A DNA stretch of 64,000 nucleotides from Emergomyces orientalis (Eukaryota; Ascomycota; Eurotiomycetes; Onygenales; Ajellomycetaceae): assembly GCA_002110485.1 (NCBI GenBank), contig MOWL01000023.1, positions 1,550,001-1,614,000 of the forward strand. Direction: 5' to 3'. The notes beneath the pieces are model-generated. The model had not been told where the DNA came from. It ran no database searches and was given only the letters and a program-made list of their open reading frames with translations. A program made the translations under genes and the position numbers. Shown here one piece after another: positions 35,693 through 47,584 of this stretch (position 1 is the stretch's first letter; each line of letters begins with the position of its first letter).

Positions 35693-37354
35693 ATGGTTCC
35701 TCCGAAAAAGCGCGATGATAACTGGATTGACGTAAGTTTTACTCAAGTGCTTTCAATTTCACTCCAGAAGTTCTTTCCCAATATGAATATATATATATAT
35801 ATATATATATAAGCCGATTTTTCCTTCAATTCCAGTAAAAATTCCCAACCAACCCTAAAATATCTACCTCGCAGGGTCTGCGCGGGATCGCGTCCTTCAT
35901 CGTCGTAACTGGCCACATTCTCACGGCCTTCACCCCATACCTCCACTCTCCTTCCACTTCCAAAGAAGGTTGGCCGTTACTCTTCCAACTCCCCATCCTG
36001 CGTCTATGCGTCGGCGGCCGCGCAGCAGTCTGCATCTTTTTCCTCGTTACCGGCTTCGTCAACTCCATCAACCCAATAAAGAATGCCGAGGCAGGAAACA
36101 CCGAGCTGGCCTTGTCCAACCTAGCCAAATCAACCTTTACCCGCTCAGGCAGATTGTTTTTCCCGACAAACATTGCTGCAACGGTGGCATGGATTGTTTG
36201 TCAATTGGGTGGCTTTAACATGGCGCGCAGGGCCGATGCGCAATGGATCCGTATGGTGACCAGGTACCCCGGGCCGACAATTTGGCTAGCTGTTAAGGGG
36301 CTGGTGAAGAATTGGACTTTTTTTTGGAATGATGGAGCTGGCACTTATGACCCTGTCCATTGGACTATCACTTACTTCCTGAGTGGGTCGATGCGGATTT
36401 ATCTGACGTTGTTGGCAACGACGTTGGTTAGCTCGCGGTGGAGAGTCGCTATCTTTGTGTTTTTGTATATCTTCTCTTGGTGTACAAACGACTGTAAGTT
36501 CGCCCCAAATATGAGTGAGAAAGAAACAGAAGAGAAAAAGAAAAAAAAAATTTTTTATGAAAAGAAAAGAACTAACCCGACCACACCCAGACATTGTCGG
36601 CATAAACATTTATTCAGGCCTGCTCATTGCCCAACTACAAGCCTCCTTGGGATCTCGTGCAACCTCCACCCTCCCAAAAGCCATCCCAGCCCTCCTAATC
36701 CTCATAGGCCTCCTAATATGCTCGTTCCCGCAAGACAACCACCACTGGACAACTTGGTCCTTCGCCATGCGTCGCATCATGCTCAGTATAACCCCCGCTG
36801 CCGCCGACAAATACATAAGCCGTTTCTGGGTAAACATCGGCTGCACGATCCTCATGACCGGTATCTTTTTCTCCCGCAACGCGCGCCGGGTCCTCACGCA
36901 CCCAGTCTTCAATTTCCTCGGCCGCTGCTCGTTCCCTGTCTACCTACTGCACAACACGCTGCTACGGACGTTGCTGGTGTGGATGGTCTATGGGGCGTCG
37001 GCGTGGTCGCCGGATTGGAAGAAGGTGAAGGAAAATGGGAGCCCGATTGAGTTGCGGAGGGGGGGTATGGGGACGTTCTTGATTGCTATCCCTGTGTTTT
37101 ATGTTACTTTGTATGCTGTGGCGTATTTTTGGATGGAGAAGGTGGACCCGCAGTGTGCGAGGATTGTGAATTGGATGAGGGACCAGATGTTTGCAGCGGA
37201 GGTGGAGTTGGGGAGAGATGTGGGGCATGGCATCGGCAATGGCAATGTCAACGGCAATGATAGGATGGCGAGGGAGGAGGAGAAAGAGCAAGAGTTGGCC
37301 AGGGAGTTGGTGGCCAACGCCGGTGCGAGCGGGAGTAGAAATGGTTCTTTATGA
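35693..37354 (+). CDS. Acyltransferase 3 family membrane protein
   Basis: Predicted 473-residue polytopic enzyme of the acyltransferase-3 family (O-acyl transfer to sugars, sterols or other acceptors; substrate not inferable). Exons are 35693-35731, 35875-36493 and 36591-37354; introns of 143 nt (containing an AT dinucleotide run) and 97 nt. The conserved first helix GLRGIASFIVVTGHILTAF carries the family Arg and the presumed catalytic His. About ten hydrophobic segments follow, for example GGRAAVCIFFLVTGFVNS, IAIPVFYVTLYAVAYFW, and FNFLGRCSFPVYLLHNTLLR, whose FLGRxSFPVYLLH motif is typical. The C-terminal 60 residues are Glu/Arg/Gly-rich and cytosolic-looking. Start ATG 35693 (MVPPKKRDDNWID) is the first ATG in frame. 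No neighbouring biosynthetic genes point to a pathway. Confidence 0.88.
35787..35810. repeat. (AT)12 microsatellite inside acyltransferase intron 1
   Basis: Twelve AT units within the first intron of the acyltransferase gene, away from both splice sites. Confidence 0.85.
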
Positions 37355-38040
37355 GTGAGTGTGTTGAAGGGGAAGGGGATTATAATATCCATATGTGTGT
37401 ATTTACCTACTGTACATACTCGGCGTTTTTGTTGCATTTTCCTGTGACTGGTTGATGTTTTTCTCGAGAGTTTTTGGATATTGTCTAGTTTGGCGATTTG
37501 GCAAGTTTTCATATGGGGATGAACATTTTTTTTCCTTATATACCCGTATGTGTTGGGGAAGAGAGAAGAACATGATACGACCGAATATATTTATATTGCT
37601 GCTGCGCCGAGCTGAATGATGGGCTGATATCGCCCTTCAGCCTTAACAAATATCTTTGTCCATGTGCGTTGTGCAACAAAACCCACATGTTTGTACCACC
37701 CCCACATCTGCTCTGACGTTATCTACTTCAATGTACACACATTGGTGATGTATGATGGAAAGAGAAAGGATCCTACAAAAGTCAAACACATATACTTAAA
37801 ATTAACTAACCTGTCCCCTTTTTCTACATTTCTTGCCCCTAAATTGCCATAGCTGAATCAACAACTAACTATTAAAATGTACTGGTTAATTAATAAATTC
37901 TTGGCCTCCCCCCCTCCCCCCTTTTTTGTTCTTCCGCTTATTTTCAAATCTGCCCAAGAATATATCATTAAAATAAGCAAACGCTCAATCAGCTTTCGCC
38001 CAGTAGAATAATCCCAAATGTCTAATCAGGTCCGTTTCCC
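37355..38040. other. Convergent intergenic region, shared 3' sequence
   Basis: Lies between the ends of the acyltransferase (plus) and aspartate aminotransferase (minus) genes. AT-rich, with a C-rich run at about 37910-37920. No gene seen. Confidence 0.5.
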
Positions 38041-39836
38041 CTAAGAAGTCTCCCGCACAACACTATCAACGGCCTCTGCGAAGTAATCAATGTTGTTACT
38101 GTTTAGACCAGCCATGGAGATACGGCCGTTCTTGGTCTGCATCATTCAATCATGTTAGCAAGGTTATGCATCAAAAGATTGACGAATAGTCAAAGCCTCC
38201 CTCGAAAAAGGAGAAGAAAGGAAAAGGCGAGAGAGAAAGAAAAGGCGAGAAAGCTTACCATATAAACATGCCACTTCTCCCTCAACCTCGCAACCTGCGC
38301 CTCACTCAATCCCGTAAAACTAAACATCCCAATTTGACTCGTAACATGCTCCCAGTTCCCCGGCGTCCCCTTCTTCTCCAACCTCTCCCTCAACCCGTTT
38401 CTCATCTCAATAATCCGCCCACTCATCGTCTTCAAATTGCCCTCCCACTCCTTAAACAGTTCCGGATCATTAAGCACCAACGACGCAATCCGCGCGCCGT
38501 ACGCGGGCGGATTCGAGATCTCTGATCGTTGCAGGATAGCCAGCTGGGAAGCGATGTGTGTATTGCTCTCGACGGCCTGGGGGCCAGGACCTGTGACGAA
38601 ATGGAACGCACCAGCGCGCTCACCATACAGGCCGAAGTTTTTCGCGAAGGATTGCGCTACGCACAGCTCGAAGCCTTGCTCGACGAAGTAGCGAATGGCC
38701 CAGGCGTCGCGGTTTAGGTCGCCGGAGGCGAACCCTTGGTAGGCACAGTCGAAGAAGGGGAAGTGGTTCGCCTCACGCATGACGGCGGCAATCTGCTTCC
38801 ATTGGTCCTGCGTTGGGTCGACGCCGGTGGGGTTGTGGGCGCAGGCATGCAGGAGGATTATGGAGCCGCGGGGTGCGGACCGGAGGGCATCGAGCATGCC
38901 ATTGATATCCAGGCCCTTGGTTGTGGGGGAGAAGTACGGGTAGGTTGCGGTACGGAGGTGGACATTTGAGAAGATTTGTTGGTGGTTGGCCCAGGTGGGA
39001 GAGGAGAAGTAGATGGTCGGTGGGGGTTGGGAGGGATGGAACTTCGAGAGGAAGAGGCCGCCCAGATGGACAGCACCAGTGCCGGAGATTGTTTGGAGGG
39101 TTATGGCCTGGGGTAATTTCTGCGGTTATTATCGGGTGGTAATATATAGGATGGGGGAAAAAGAGGAGGAATATGTACTTACCCGCTTCTCTTTAATTGC
39201 GGGGGAATCTGCACCCAGAATCAATTTTTGGGCAGCGCTGGTGAACTCTGGCAGACCAGCAATGGGGAGATATTCATGGTTTAGATTTGGGTCATTGCGT
39301 AGGATCTCATCGGCCTATTTGATAATGGTTTAGTATTTTCGATATACCCGGAATTCATTTATAGAAGGCCCGGATGAAGTTTGATAGCAATATATGAGGG
39401 GTATATAGTTAACCCCGAAAACCCCGTCAAACGCTTAAGAAAATTTAAGAGGAAGAGGATTTCAGTAACCACTAACCTTCTTCACAACAGGTAAGACCCA
39501 TGGTTTCGCATTGTTATCTCTGTAGGCACCAATGCCCAGGTCAACCTTTTTATCGGAGGTGTCCTGTTTGTAGGCGCGCATCAGGCCGAAGAGGGGGTCC
39601 TCGGGGGCCTGGGGCACGGAGGAAGCCGTGAATATAGAGGCAGACGAAGCCATGATGTGCTGTGAAATGTTTGAGAGGCGAGAACGGGCTGTTGAATGTG
39701 AAGCTGAATGTGAAGCTGAAGTTGAAGCTGAAGACGAGGAGAGTTGTATTTGCGATTGATGTTGATGTTGATGCGAGGTGGAAGAGGGAGACGATGGGGA
39801 GGAGGAGAAAGGCGGGGAGTCATGTGGGGGAGCCAT
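38041..39836 (-). CDS. AAT2: Aspartate aminotransferase (class I, PLP-dependent)
   Basis: Interconverts aspartate plus 2-oxoglutarate and oxaloacetate plus glutamate. Exons are 39836-39477, 39314-39183, 39107-38259 and 38136-38041; introns of 162, 75 and 122 nt, all in frame. Motifs: LGIGAYRDNNAKPWVLPVV near the start, TISGTGAVHLGG, LLHACAHNPTGVDPT (substrate and cofactor Asn/Pro), FFDCAYQGFASGDL (cofactor Asp/Tyr), and AQSFAKNFGLYGERAG with the Schiff-base lysine. From the first ATG (39836) the protein has 478 residues with an odd Ser/Thr/His/Gln-rich leader of 61 residues. From the internal ATG at 39653 (MASSASIF) it has 417 residues, the usual cytosolic length. The leader contains several Arg and one Asp and might be a presequence. 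Cytosolic AAT2-type is my preferred class; two isoforms are possible. Confidence 0.93.
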
Positions 39837-39962
39837 GGTTAGGTTTTACGGGGAGAGAAGGGAAGGGGAAAAAGGAGAACTAGTCAGGGATACGCTATAT
39901 GCGGAGTCTGTGGATATTACAGCGAATGGGATAATATACAGATATAGTACAAAATGGGGGAC

Positions 39963-40035
39963 GAGAAGAAGAAGAAGAAGAAGAAGAAGATGAAGAAGAA
40001 GAAGATGATGAAGAAGGAAAAGAAGAAGAAAACAA
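39963..40035. repeat. GAA-rich purine tract in AAT2 promoter
   Basis: Imperfect run of AGA/GAA/GAT triplets, about 130 nt upstream of the first aminotransferase ATG. In transcript sense it is a TTC-rich pyrimidine tract of the kind often found near fungal transcription starts. Confidence 0.75.
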
Positions 40036-41069
40036 AAGAAGAATCAAGGGGAGATTTTGTTTTCCCCAGATTTTATTTATACGCAGAAGACCGAGCCAGA
40101 GTCATATAATTTAGTTCAGAACAGGAAATGGGTCGGGATGAAGCCGAGGTATTTATTTGTATGTTCAAACAGCAACAGGAAAATATTGGATGTTTTTGTT
40201 TAATCGAATGTTTTATACGCTACAAGAGAGCTCCCTTCTTTTTCATGTGCATGTGCTTCCATTCCCCATTCCTCATTCCTTTAAGCATTTTGTTCGGATT
40301 TTTATACCTTTTTTTTTTGGGAGGGAGGGGTTGAAATTTTCCAAATATAGGGCTCCGCAATCACAGGGCTAGCCCTATGTCAGATGATGCCGTCATTGGC
40401 GTATGGTTTATTTATTTATTTAGCTTGTGAAAATATATATTTTTGTTTTAATCGTCATCCTTTTTCTCTATGTTAACCTATTCATCTTGTTCCATCATAC
40501 TCCGTACACTCCACCAATTGCCTCAAAAATGCTATGAGAATCTCAAATAGACAAGCTCTTTATGATTAGGATATTATCACTAGTCTTATATGGTGAACTC
40601 TAAGACATCAAGACATGAGAATTTTCTCCCATCATTATATCGTGTGGGCATTTCCCATTCATCTAGCTCAATGAAGGGTTTTCAATCACCAACCAGGAGT
40701 TGGCTAGAGCTTGTTATGAAAGCAGGTTTTCTCTCATTAACTAGTCTTTGACAACTTTTCCTCGCCGCCTAATTGACTAGGTAGTATTGTGCTTATGTGA
40801 TTGTGATTTCAGGATGGGCTACGGAGTACTGCAAAGATGAATCAGGGGGGGGGAAAAGTCTTAGCTCCTGTGCTTGTATGTATGTACAGTACATACAAGG
40901 GGCTGTCAGAATTTGAGGCTAGTCAAGTGTTTGGAGGCATTGGCAACTCACTATAGGTACAGTACAGGACATGCAAAGCCAGAGCTAGCGAGACAATCCA
41001 GAGACAACAGACAGACAAGGCATTCATTCCCTGCCAATAATACCCCGGCACAGGAAGGGGAAACACAGC

Positions 41070-41690
41070 AAAATGACCTGGCTGAACATGTTGGGGGATG
41101 TGAATCCTTTCTGGCGCTCTCTAATTGGCCTTGTGTTCTTGCTACCTCTCTGTTGATCTTTGAAAAGACTTCAGAATCTGTAAATCTTTTTATGGATACA
41201 AGGAGAAACAGCATTCCCTTTGAATCCTGATTAGTTCAACATCTGTTGAACACGCGGAGCTACTAAATTATATGACTGAACAAGTTGGAGAATGCGAATT
41301 CTTCAAATACATTTTGATTAATCTTTGTCTTCTTGTTATTTGTCTGTTGGCTTTGTAATTGAATCCCAGCTATCTATAAGTTTCTGCTAATGTGAAGAGA
41401 AGCAACATGTTTCATAACCATGGGGAGCATTGCCCCTGGTTAGTTCAGTGTCTATTGATTATGCAAAGTATACTCATTATCTAACTGAAAGGTCGGAGAG
41501 TGGGAATCTTTTCTGATGCTCTTCAATCATCTTTGTACGTTTGCTACTACTATATTGACTTTTTGAAATCCATCTCAGAACCTGCATATCTATATACTGA
41601 TGTGAAGAGAAGCAGAATGTTTCATAACCCAAGGCAGCATCGCCACTGAGTTGATTCAAGATGTGTTGAATGTGTAAGGTCCGCCACTTT
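41070..41690. repeat. Imperfect tandem array, three units of about 200 bp
   Basis: Units begin near 41070, 41264 and 41474 (spacing about 194 and 209). Shared landmarks are a CTGAA start, CTTCAAT/TCTAATT...TCTTTGT, GATGTGAAGAGAAGCA with ATGTTTCATAACC in units 2 and 3, and TTGATTCA/TTAGTTCA near each end. Units 2 and 3 are most alike. AT-rich and degenerate, with no clear coding capacity. Confidence 0.7.
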
Positions 41691-43571
41691 CCCAGCCTCT
41701 CTTGATCCCTTTTGTGTTTGTAGTTTTTAACTCCCAAGCTCTTGAATACTGTTGCACACATCCGCCTTTGCCTTCTACAACTCTGCTCTTAACTTTTATT
41801 CATCCTTTTGAAGCATTGATTTTCCTGCTTCCTTCATGAATAATGGAGGCCAATGCACCCCCGCCAGCCTTGGACGAATTCCCCGACCGCATTATTTCCT
41901 AATTGTCTGCCCACTGATTCTTACGAAGGCGATATCTATGGTATTCGTGTCCATTGGGGCCCTAACGCCATAACCCACTTGCTCAATGATGCCAATGCCT
42001 TCGAAACAAATGTCGCTGCTCTCAAAGCTGCTACTGAGCATGTGGGTTCACGCGAGTGCTAACGAATTGAGAAAGACCACAGTTCGCATTCCGTATGCCT
42101 TTGTCCAAGTTCCTATGCCTAGTTTTGGTCTAGTTTCTCTAACTGTCCCCTAGGCGCTCGCTTCATAACACGACGACCGTCACCGGAACCCCGTGAGATA
42201 AAAAGGCGACAATTGTCATTGCTCAGCTTCTATGAATCCAGGTGAATTGAAGGTCCAATTATTTACGTAAATCTCGACGATGGGAAAATACCCCGCCGCG
42301 ACTTGAAAGTACTAGAGAAAACCGTAGTCAAGCGCAATTAAGTGAAGATAGTATGCAATAGTGTGCATCCATGGAGGCCACTTTTGGCTCACAGGCCTGA
42401 AATGAAACCTGATAGATTTTGTCATATCAGGTACGCACGGGGTATCCGAAGTTGGGTAAAAACGAATAACCCAGGCGAGATACGGAACCCATGTAACTGG
42501 AACAAAAATAACTTTGTTACACACTTATTTGCGGCTCGGAAGACGGTAGGTGGCCCCTGTACTTAAAAGTTTAAAAAGGTGGATAAACCCTGGCTGCGCG
42601 GCGTTCTTTTTGTTTTATGCATTTTCTAATTTTTCTTAGGAGCACAAACCCTACTCCTCTCTCATGAACATTAGAAAGTGAATACACAATATCTATATGA
42701 TTTCAGCGAAATCAAAATTGCTCTGTCAGAGTTATTCAAGAAGAACATGGCTAGAGAACATTTTAATTCACGTACAATTCATGATTTTCTATAAAACAGT
42801 ATAATGGTAATGCTGAAAATACTCGGCTCAAAATTTAGATTTAATTGATATTAATCTGCAGCCTTTCATCAACAATATGAGAAACTCTCGGCTTTCATTG
42901 ATTGAATGGTTGTTGAAAATGATTCTGGAATTGAGCAATTAGTGACAAGCTCAAAATTCCGGGTCTGAATTTTCACTCACACATGAAGAAAGATATGTGA
43001 ATGTACTCATCTATTACTCTTACTCTTCCTTCTGAATCCCTGCACTCATGATTTATTAAAAATCAAACCATAGAAAGATCAAGGTTATTTAGAGGTATGG
43101 CACTCTAGCCCGAATAGGCAGGCTTCTAGAGCCGCGCAGGGATCCGAACTTAAAATATATCACGTGCAAAATAATTTGAGAAGCACTATTACTAAAAGGG
43201 TTAGTAGCCCAAATAGCTTTCCTCAATTCTCTCCACAACTTGATTCTTGCTTGTCGCCCAGCTCCAAAGTACTACACCTCAGACCACCATATCAACAACC
43301 GCCGAATCACTATATACCATCATTTAGTTTCATTACCTTTAATTTGCGAATATCCTCTGTAGCCGTTTCTTATATCAGTTTAACAAGTCTCTCTATTCTC
43401 AGCCCGCCCAACATAACGATCAGATTCTAACTGCATTGCCCAATCTATCATCACATTTACCAGTGGCCGCTCTGGTGTCCTGGGCGTTTGAAGATCTCAT
43501 TGCCTATCTAAAATCTACCAGCTATCATATACACCTTCATCCTTAGTGGCTTGCTATATAGCCCTATCTAG

Positions 43572-43591
43572 CGCGGAGGCTCACCTCCGCG
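43572..43591. repeat. Perfect 8-bp stem, 4-nt loop hairpin
   Basis: CGCGGAGG-CTCA-CCTCCGCG, a GC-rich perfect inverted repeat inside AT-rich sequence, 117 bp before the Med27 start codon. It could lie in the Med27 promoter or leader. Confidence 0.85.
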
Positions 43592-43707
43592 GGAACTAGC
43601 AACTTGATTTCTTGTGTTTATTTGAAAGCTAGAAGATAATTTTCTTACCATCGGTTGGTACCCTCTGTACCGTTGTATGAATCGTTTCAGATTTCAATCA
43701 TAACGAT

Positions 43708-44988
43708 ATGGACACACACATGGGGTTTAGTGGCAATGGTGCTATTCCCAGCTCTTCGTCGGCGCCTGCTCCCATTGGCACTGCGACAATTGCTGCTGGC
43801 AACGATTCCAATGGACAGGAGAAGAAGTCCGGTTTATTTTCATCAAATGAGGACTGGGAGTCGGAGAGGAAATTAGTCACCGCCTTATCGATGTTGCAAC
43901 AGATGGAGGCAAAGGTTTGTGAACATTTTCAATCTGCCCATCATCAAAACATCTTTCCTCTAATATTGCCATGCGGGATTGACCACAGTTCCTGAACGTG
44001 ATAGGCAAATACAGCCAAAACCTATTCATGCTAATACTCTACAGATTCATGGACTTCGAACCCTCGTTCCAAACCGCCTGCTTTCTCCATTAATTCCCAT
44101 AGTTAATCCAGACACACGCACGGCAATGCCGAAATCCCCTCAAGACATGTTCGAACAGCTCTCACAAACAGCTCGTGATGGAGTGGCTGAAGTAGAAAAT
44201 TTCAAGTCTGAATGGCGGAACCCAGACATGATGACGATCTGGGATCGAGTAGACCAGAAATTAACAGAAAGTGGCGGGGAGCATCCCCCAACGACGGGCA
44301 TGTGGGAACGGGACTACGATAATATCCTGAGAAAACTTGATAGAGAAGAAAAAATGGAGAAAGACCAGAAGAATCGGCTGGAAGAGGAGGAGGAAAAAAT
44401 AAAAGTTGCGTCAAGTGAAAGCGTCTGGAAAGATGTTGTTGAAGAGTACAAGAAAAAGGATGTTCCAATAATCATTAATGTTCCACGACCTTCTGACAAC
44501 AATGGCCGCTTCTTCGTTGCGATCAAGAAACTTTCGTTGCATTTTTATGTCCTTCAGGGGCCGTACTATGGCAGCAAGACCCCCAGAGAATGGCAGGTGA
44601 TGATTGTGCCTCGAGGGAGCACGTCCAAAATGGAGACAGAAATATTGGAATGTATCAGGTCTAGAGACAGAAAATGGGACCTTCCCTATCTTCTGGTGAG
44701 TCATTTCATATTCGTATTATGGAATTTTTCACCAAACAGCCTCACTTCATTTTGCGTACGCAATTTTGAGTTATATCTTAATTCCCCAACCCACGCTTAC
44801 AAATCCGCTTTCTGATGTAGGACATGCTCTGCTCCTATGCGGACGTCAAAAAGACGAGGTGTCTAAATTGCCACAAATTAACCGACATCAACGCCCAGCT
44901 ACCAACCTTCCGAAAACCAACTCAAATCGAGTCAACTGATAGTAAAACGACCTTCACCTGGAATGCATACCACAGCGGTTGTCTCTAA
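43708..44988 (+). CDS. MED27: Mediator complex subunit 27 (Med27-type)
   Basis: Predicted 341-residue nuclear protein resembling fungal Med27, a Mediator tail-module subunit linking activators to RNA polymerase II. Exons are 43708-43914, 44045-44695 and 44821-44988 (introns 130 and 125 nt, phase 0). The N-terminus is Ser/Gly/Ala-rich, then a helix reads WESERKLVTALSMLQQMEAK and continues IHGLRTLVPNRLL across the splice. A conserved middle, SPQDMFEQLSQTARDGVAEV, precedes an acidic Lys/Glu coiled coil. The C-terminal domain includes LHFYVLQGPYYGSKTPREW and a zinc-ribbon-like CLNCHKLTDIN with HSGCL at the very end, as expected for Med27 (C..C...H..C). Family assignment rests on recalled similarity of the N-terminal and zinc segments. 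Confidence 0.78.
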
Positions 44989-46595
44989 GACGAACTTCCC
45001 CTAGTATCCATTGTTTGCCCTCCCTCAATGAATCAAACCCGATCACCTTTAACAAGAAAATAATGGCCACGATCTATCCGACCACAATTGCTACCAATCA
45101 GCATACGCCTATCCCTCTTTTTGAATGATCCCGCACACCTCCAAGCATAGCAAGATGCCCCTTCCAACACCACGTCTTCTGGTTCAGAATCCCATACCTT
45201 CGCCCTTTTCTCCTGCCCTTGAAATGGTATCTCTTGCCAGGAGCACATTTGATGCGAAAACTTCCCCTGCCGCCAATATCAGTCTACCTTGTCGGCAAGA
45301 AACGGCTTCATCCCCCCGCCTCAATTGTTTTTGGCTGGGACCCAAGAACCTGGGGAGGGGGGGTGCTTCTTATACTCTTCCGGATTCTTCGCTTTCTTAT
45401 TGGGTTTACGTTTGAATTGAGTTGGTAAATGGGATGAATACCTCACCCTCTCTACCTACTAATGGGGCTATTTATTGGCCTGTTTCATTCTCAAAAAAAA
45501 AAAAAAAAAATATGGCAATTCTATTTGTCATTTTTGTGTGCTCAGAAATATGAAAGCGGTTGTTAGTTAGTTACACACACATATATATATCCCGTGTATC
45601 TGAAATAACAATTATTATATGCTTTCTGGTTTTGCGGCTAATCTGTGTTTGCTTGGGAGTTTCCGAAATTTGACTGGGAAGGAAAGATTATTAGGAGAAT
45701 TGAGGAAGAAACATCCCGCGAATCTGCCTCAAATTTTTTTTTTCTCTCTCATTCTTTTACTTGTATATAGTAAACGCTGGAGATCACGGCAAAGAAGGTG
45801 ACACCGCCGTCCCGGATATGAGTTTGGACACACGAGCCTGGTAGCGTAGAGAGAGATAGTAGATTGAATTATACACTGTTATTACTAACTTCAACGATAA
45901 ACGCATCATAAGCTAGATAAAATAGAATAATAGATAGATAGATACCCATCCTAAAAATAAAAGTAAAGGAAACATTATATGCAGCACGGACAAGAAAAGC
46001 TAATTCGGCGATGGTATAGCTATCAGATTTCCTGATCTTCACTTTAGTATGCAACAAAAACAGAAAAGAAAAAGAAAAAACCTTGTCAAAGAAATAAACT
46101 GAAGAGAACACTCCAATCAAAAATTATGTACCGCATGTTTTTCTTTTTTCGCCTTCTGATACACGATCAAGTGAACCAAAAAAGTCAAGCATAGACCCCA
46201 AAAACAACCATGATAAACAAATAATATAAAAAAAGATATCATGCAACGAAAGAAAGTACACATTAGAAAAGATTATTGCCCAGTACAGATCAGATCGTCA
46301 TAATAGAACAAGAAACCAAAAGGTAAATCAGAAATCAAGAAGCCAGGAACACATGAAAAAGGAAGACATCGCTAGATGAGATACAATAGGAGTACCAATA
46401 TGCCAGAAAGGGAAAAGGTTGATTAAAATTGGGTTATTGCGAAAATGTGAGGTGAAAAGTCGCGCGAAGTAGAAGGTGGAAAGTAGAAGAGGCTGGAGAG
46501 AAGAATCATCGACTCCCAAGAGAAGGAGCGGGGAATTAGAAAAGGAAGCAGACCGAGAGTTGCTTCTTTTCTTTTCTTTTCTTTTCTTTGCTTTA
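44989..46595. other. Convergent intergenic region, no gene
   Basis: Lies between the 3' ends of Med27 (plus) and the DUF7137-like gene (minus). Contains an A18 run (45493-45510), AT-rich stretches and an (AAAAG)n tract at its right edge. Short frames such as 45125-45415 have no protein character. Confidence 0.5.
46565..46590. repeat. (CTTTT)5 pentanucleotide repeat
   Basis: Five CTTTT units ending about 6 nt after the stop codon of the DUF7137-like gene; (AAAAG)5 in mRNA sense, so part of its 3' UTR. Confidence 0.85.
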
Positions 46596-47584
46596 TCAAA
46601 GAATACCAACGCCTGTAACGAACCACGTAAATGAGAGAACTGTAATCGCGGCCATGCCAACCATGAATTTGAGAGCCTGTCGTTCCATGTCTGAGACGGC
46701 AGCGCTGCAACCGGCACAGACAAATTCTGAAGGAAAATTGTTAGAAGACCGTTCATGATACAACAATAAAAGGGGTTCTGTCGGATGCTTAAAGATCGGG
46801 AACGGATAAAAGACATACCATTTCGTGGAGTATACTCCTGTGGATAATACATTCCAAAAGTAAACCGGCTTTGGGAGCCCAAATGGCCCGGTGAAGGGAT
46901 ATCAGAGGGGTCCTTAGAATTGTCATAAACCATGAGCGTGTACTCTTCAGTGATTAAAGGCACGTCACTTGATTTGAAGGAACCTGTGTCCCATTTAATC
47001 TCTGCGGTTGGTTCAACGCTCATATTCCCAGAAATTGTATATGAATGGGCATTTTTGCTGCAGTATGCAACCACATCGACGGCACTTGGGGTGACAATTA
47101 GAGACGTGTAATTCCATTTGAATGTCGCTTCCGACCCGATCTTGATATAAGTTGGTCCATCAGTTATGGCTGGTTCGATCATTTCAATACCGCCGGCGGG
47201 CGCATCGAAGGGAATTTTCGTGGTCTTCGGGTTTGATGTTTTGGTACCCGTCTCCTTTGCTCCAGTGGTTGCATCGGTGCTCCCATCAGTTTTTGCGTTA
47301 GTTTCTTTTGAGTCCCCGCTTTTTGTCGGGGCTTCAGTGATTATGGGATCCTCCGTTTTCGAAGGTTCAGCAGTGTTGTCTGAGAGATATTAGAAGAGTG
47401 CGGGCAAAAAAAAGGGAAGATTCCTTTTTTCCTTAAAAAATAACAAAAACTCACCTTGATCTTGCCGCCGTGCAAAAGCAGCTGGCTGTACTGCATTAAC
47501 CTTGACATCCCGCAACGAGGCTCTCACATACGACACTAGCAGAAGTAGCGAACAAAGGATGAATATGTGGCTGGTGGCCCGCAT
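46596..47584 (-). CDS. DUF7137-like secreted or membrane-anchored protein
   Basis: Predicted 273-residue type I membrane protein. Exons are 47584-47455, 47379-46819 and 46726-46596; introns of 75 and 92 nt, frame kept. The N-terminus is a clear signal peptide (basic start, then FILCSLLLLVSYVRA). Next is a Thr/Lys/Glu-rich stalk, then a domain starting GGIEMIEPAITDGPTYIKIG and including FKWNYTSL, VVAYCSKN, IKWDTGSF and LITEEYTLMVYD, ending FTFGMYYPQEYTP. After a short FVCAGCSAA motif, one transmembrane helix (LKFMVGMAAITVLSFTWFV) ends the chain. This order matches, from memory, the fungal DUF7137 family of unknown function. N-glycosylation sites such as NYT and NMS are visible. Likely cell surface or secretory pathway. 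Confidence 0.82.

Larger units (their letters stand above)
39837..43707. other. 3.9-kb intergenic with decayed repeats
   Basis: Holds the aspartate aminotransferase promoter on the left (purine tract annotated separately). A decayed AT-rich zone of about 40.4-41.8 kb carries a three-unit array plus several short near-palindromic motifs. A small CpG-containing island at about 41.84-42.3 kb has an unexplained frame. Then comes AT-rich sequence up to the Med27 promoter. A perfect hairpin sits at 43572-43591. Confidence 0.55.

Noticed and set aside
43572..43591. Hairpin read as a bacterial-type terminator
   Set aside because: Eukaryotic genome and no following U-run; kept only as an inverted repeat.
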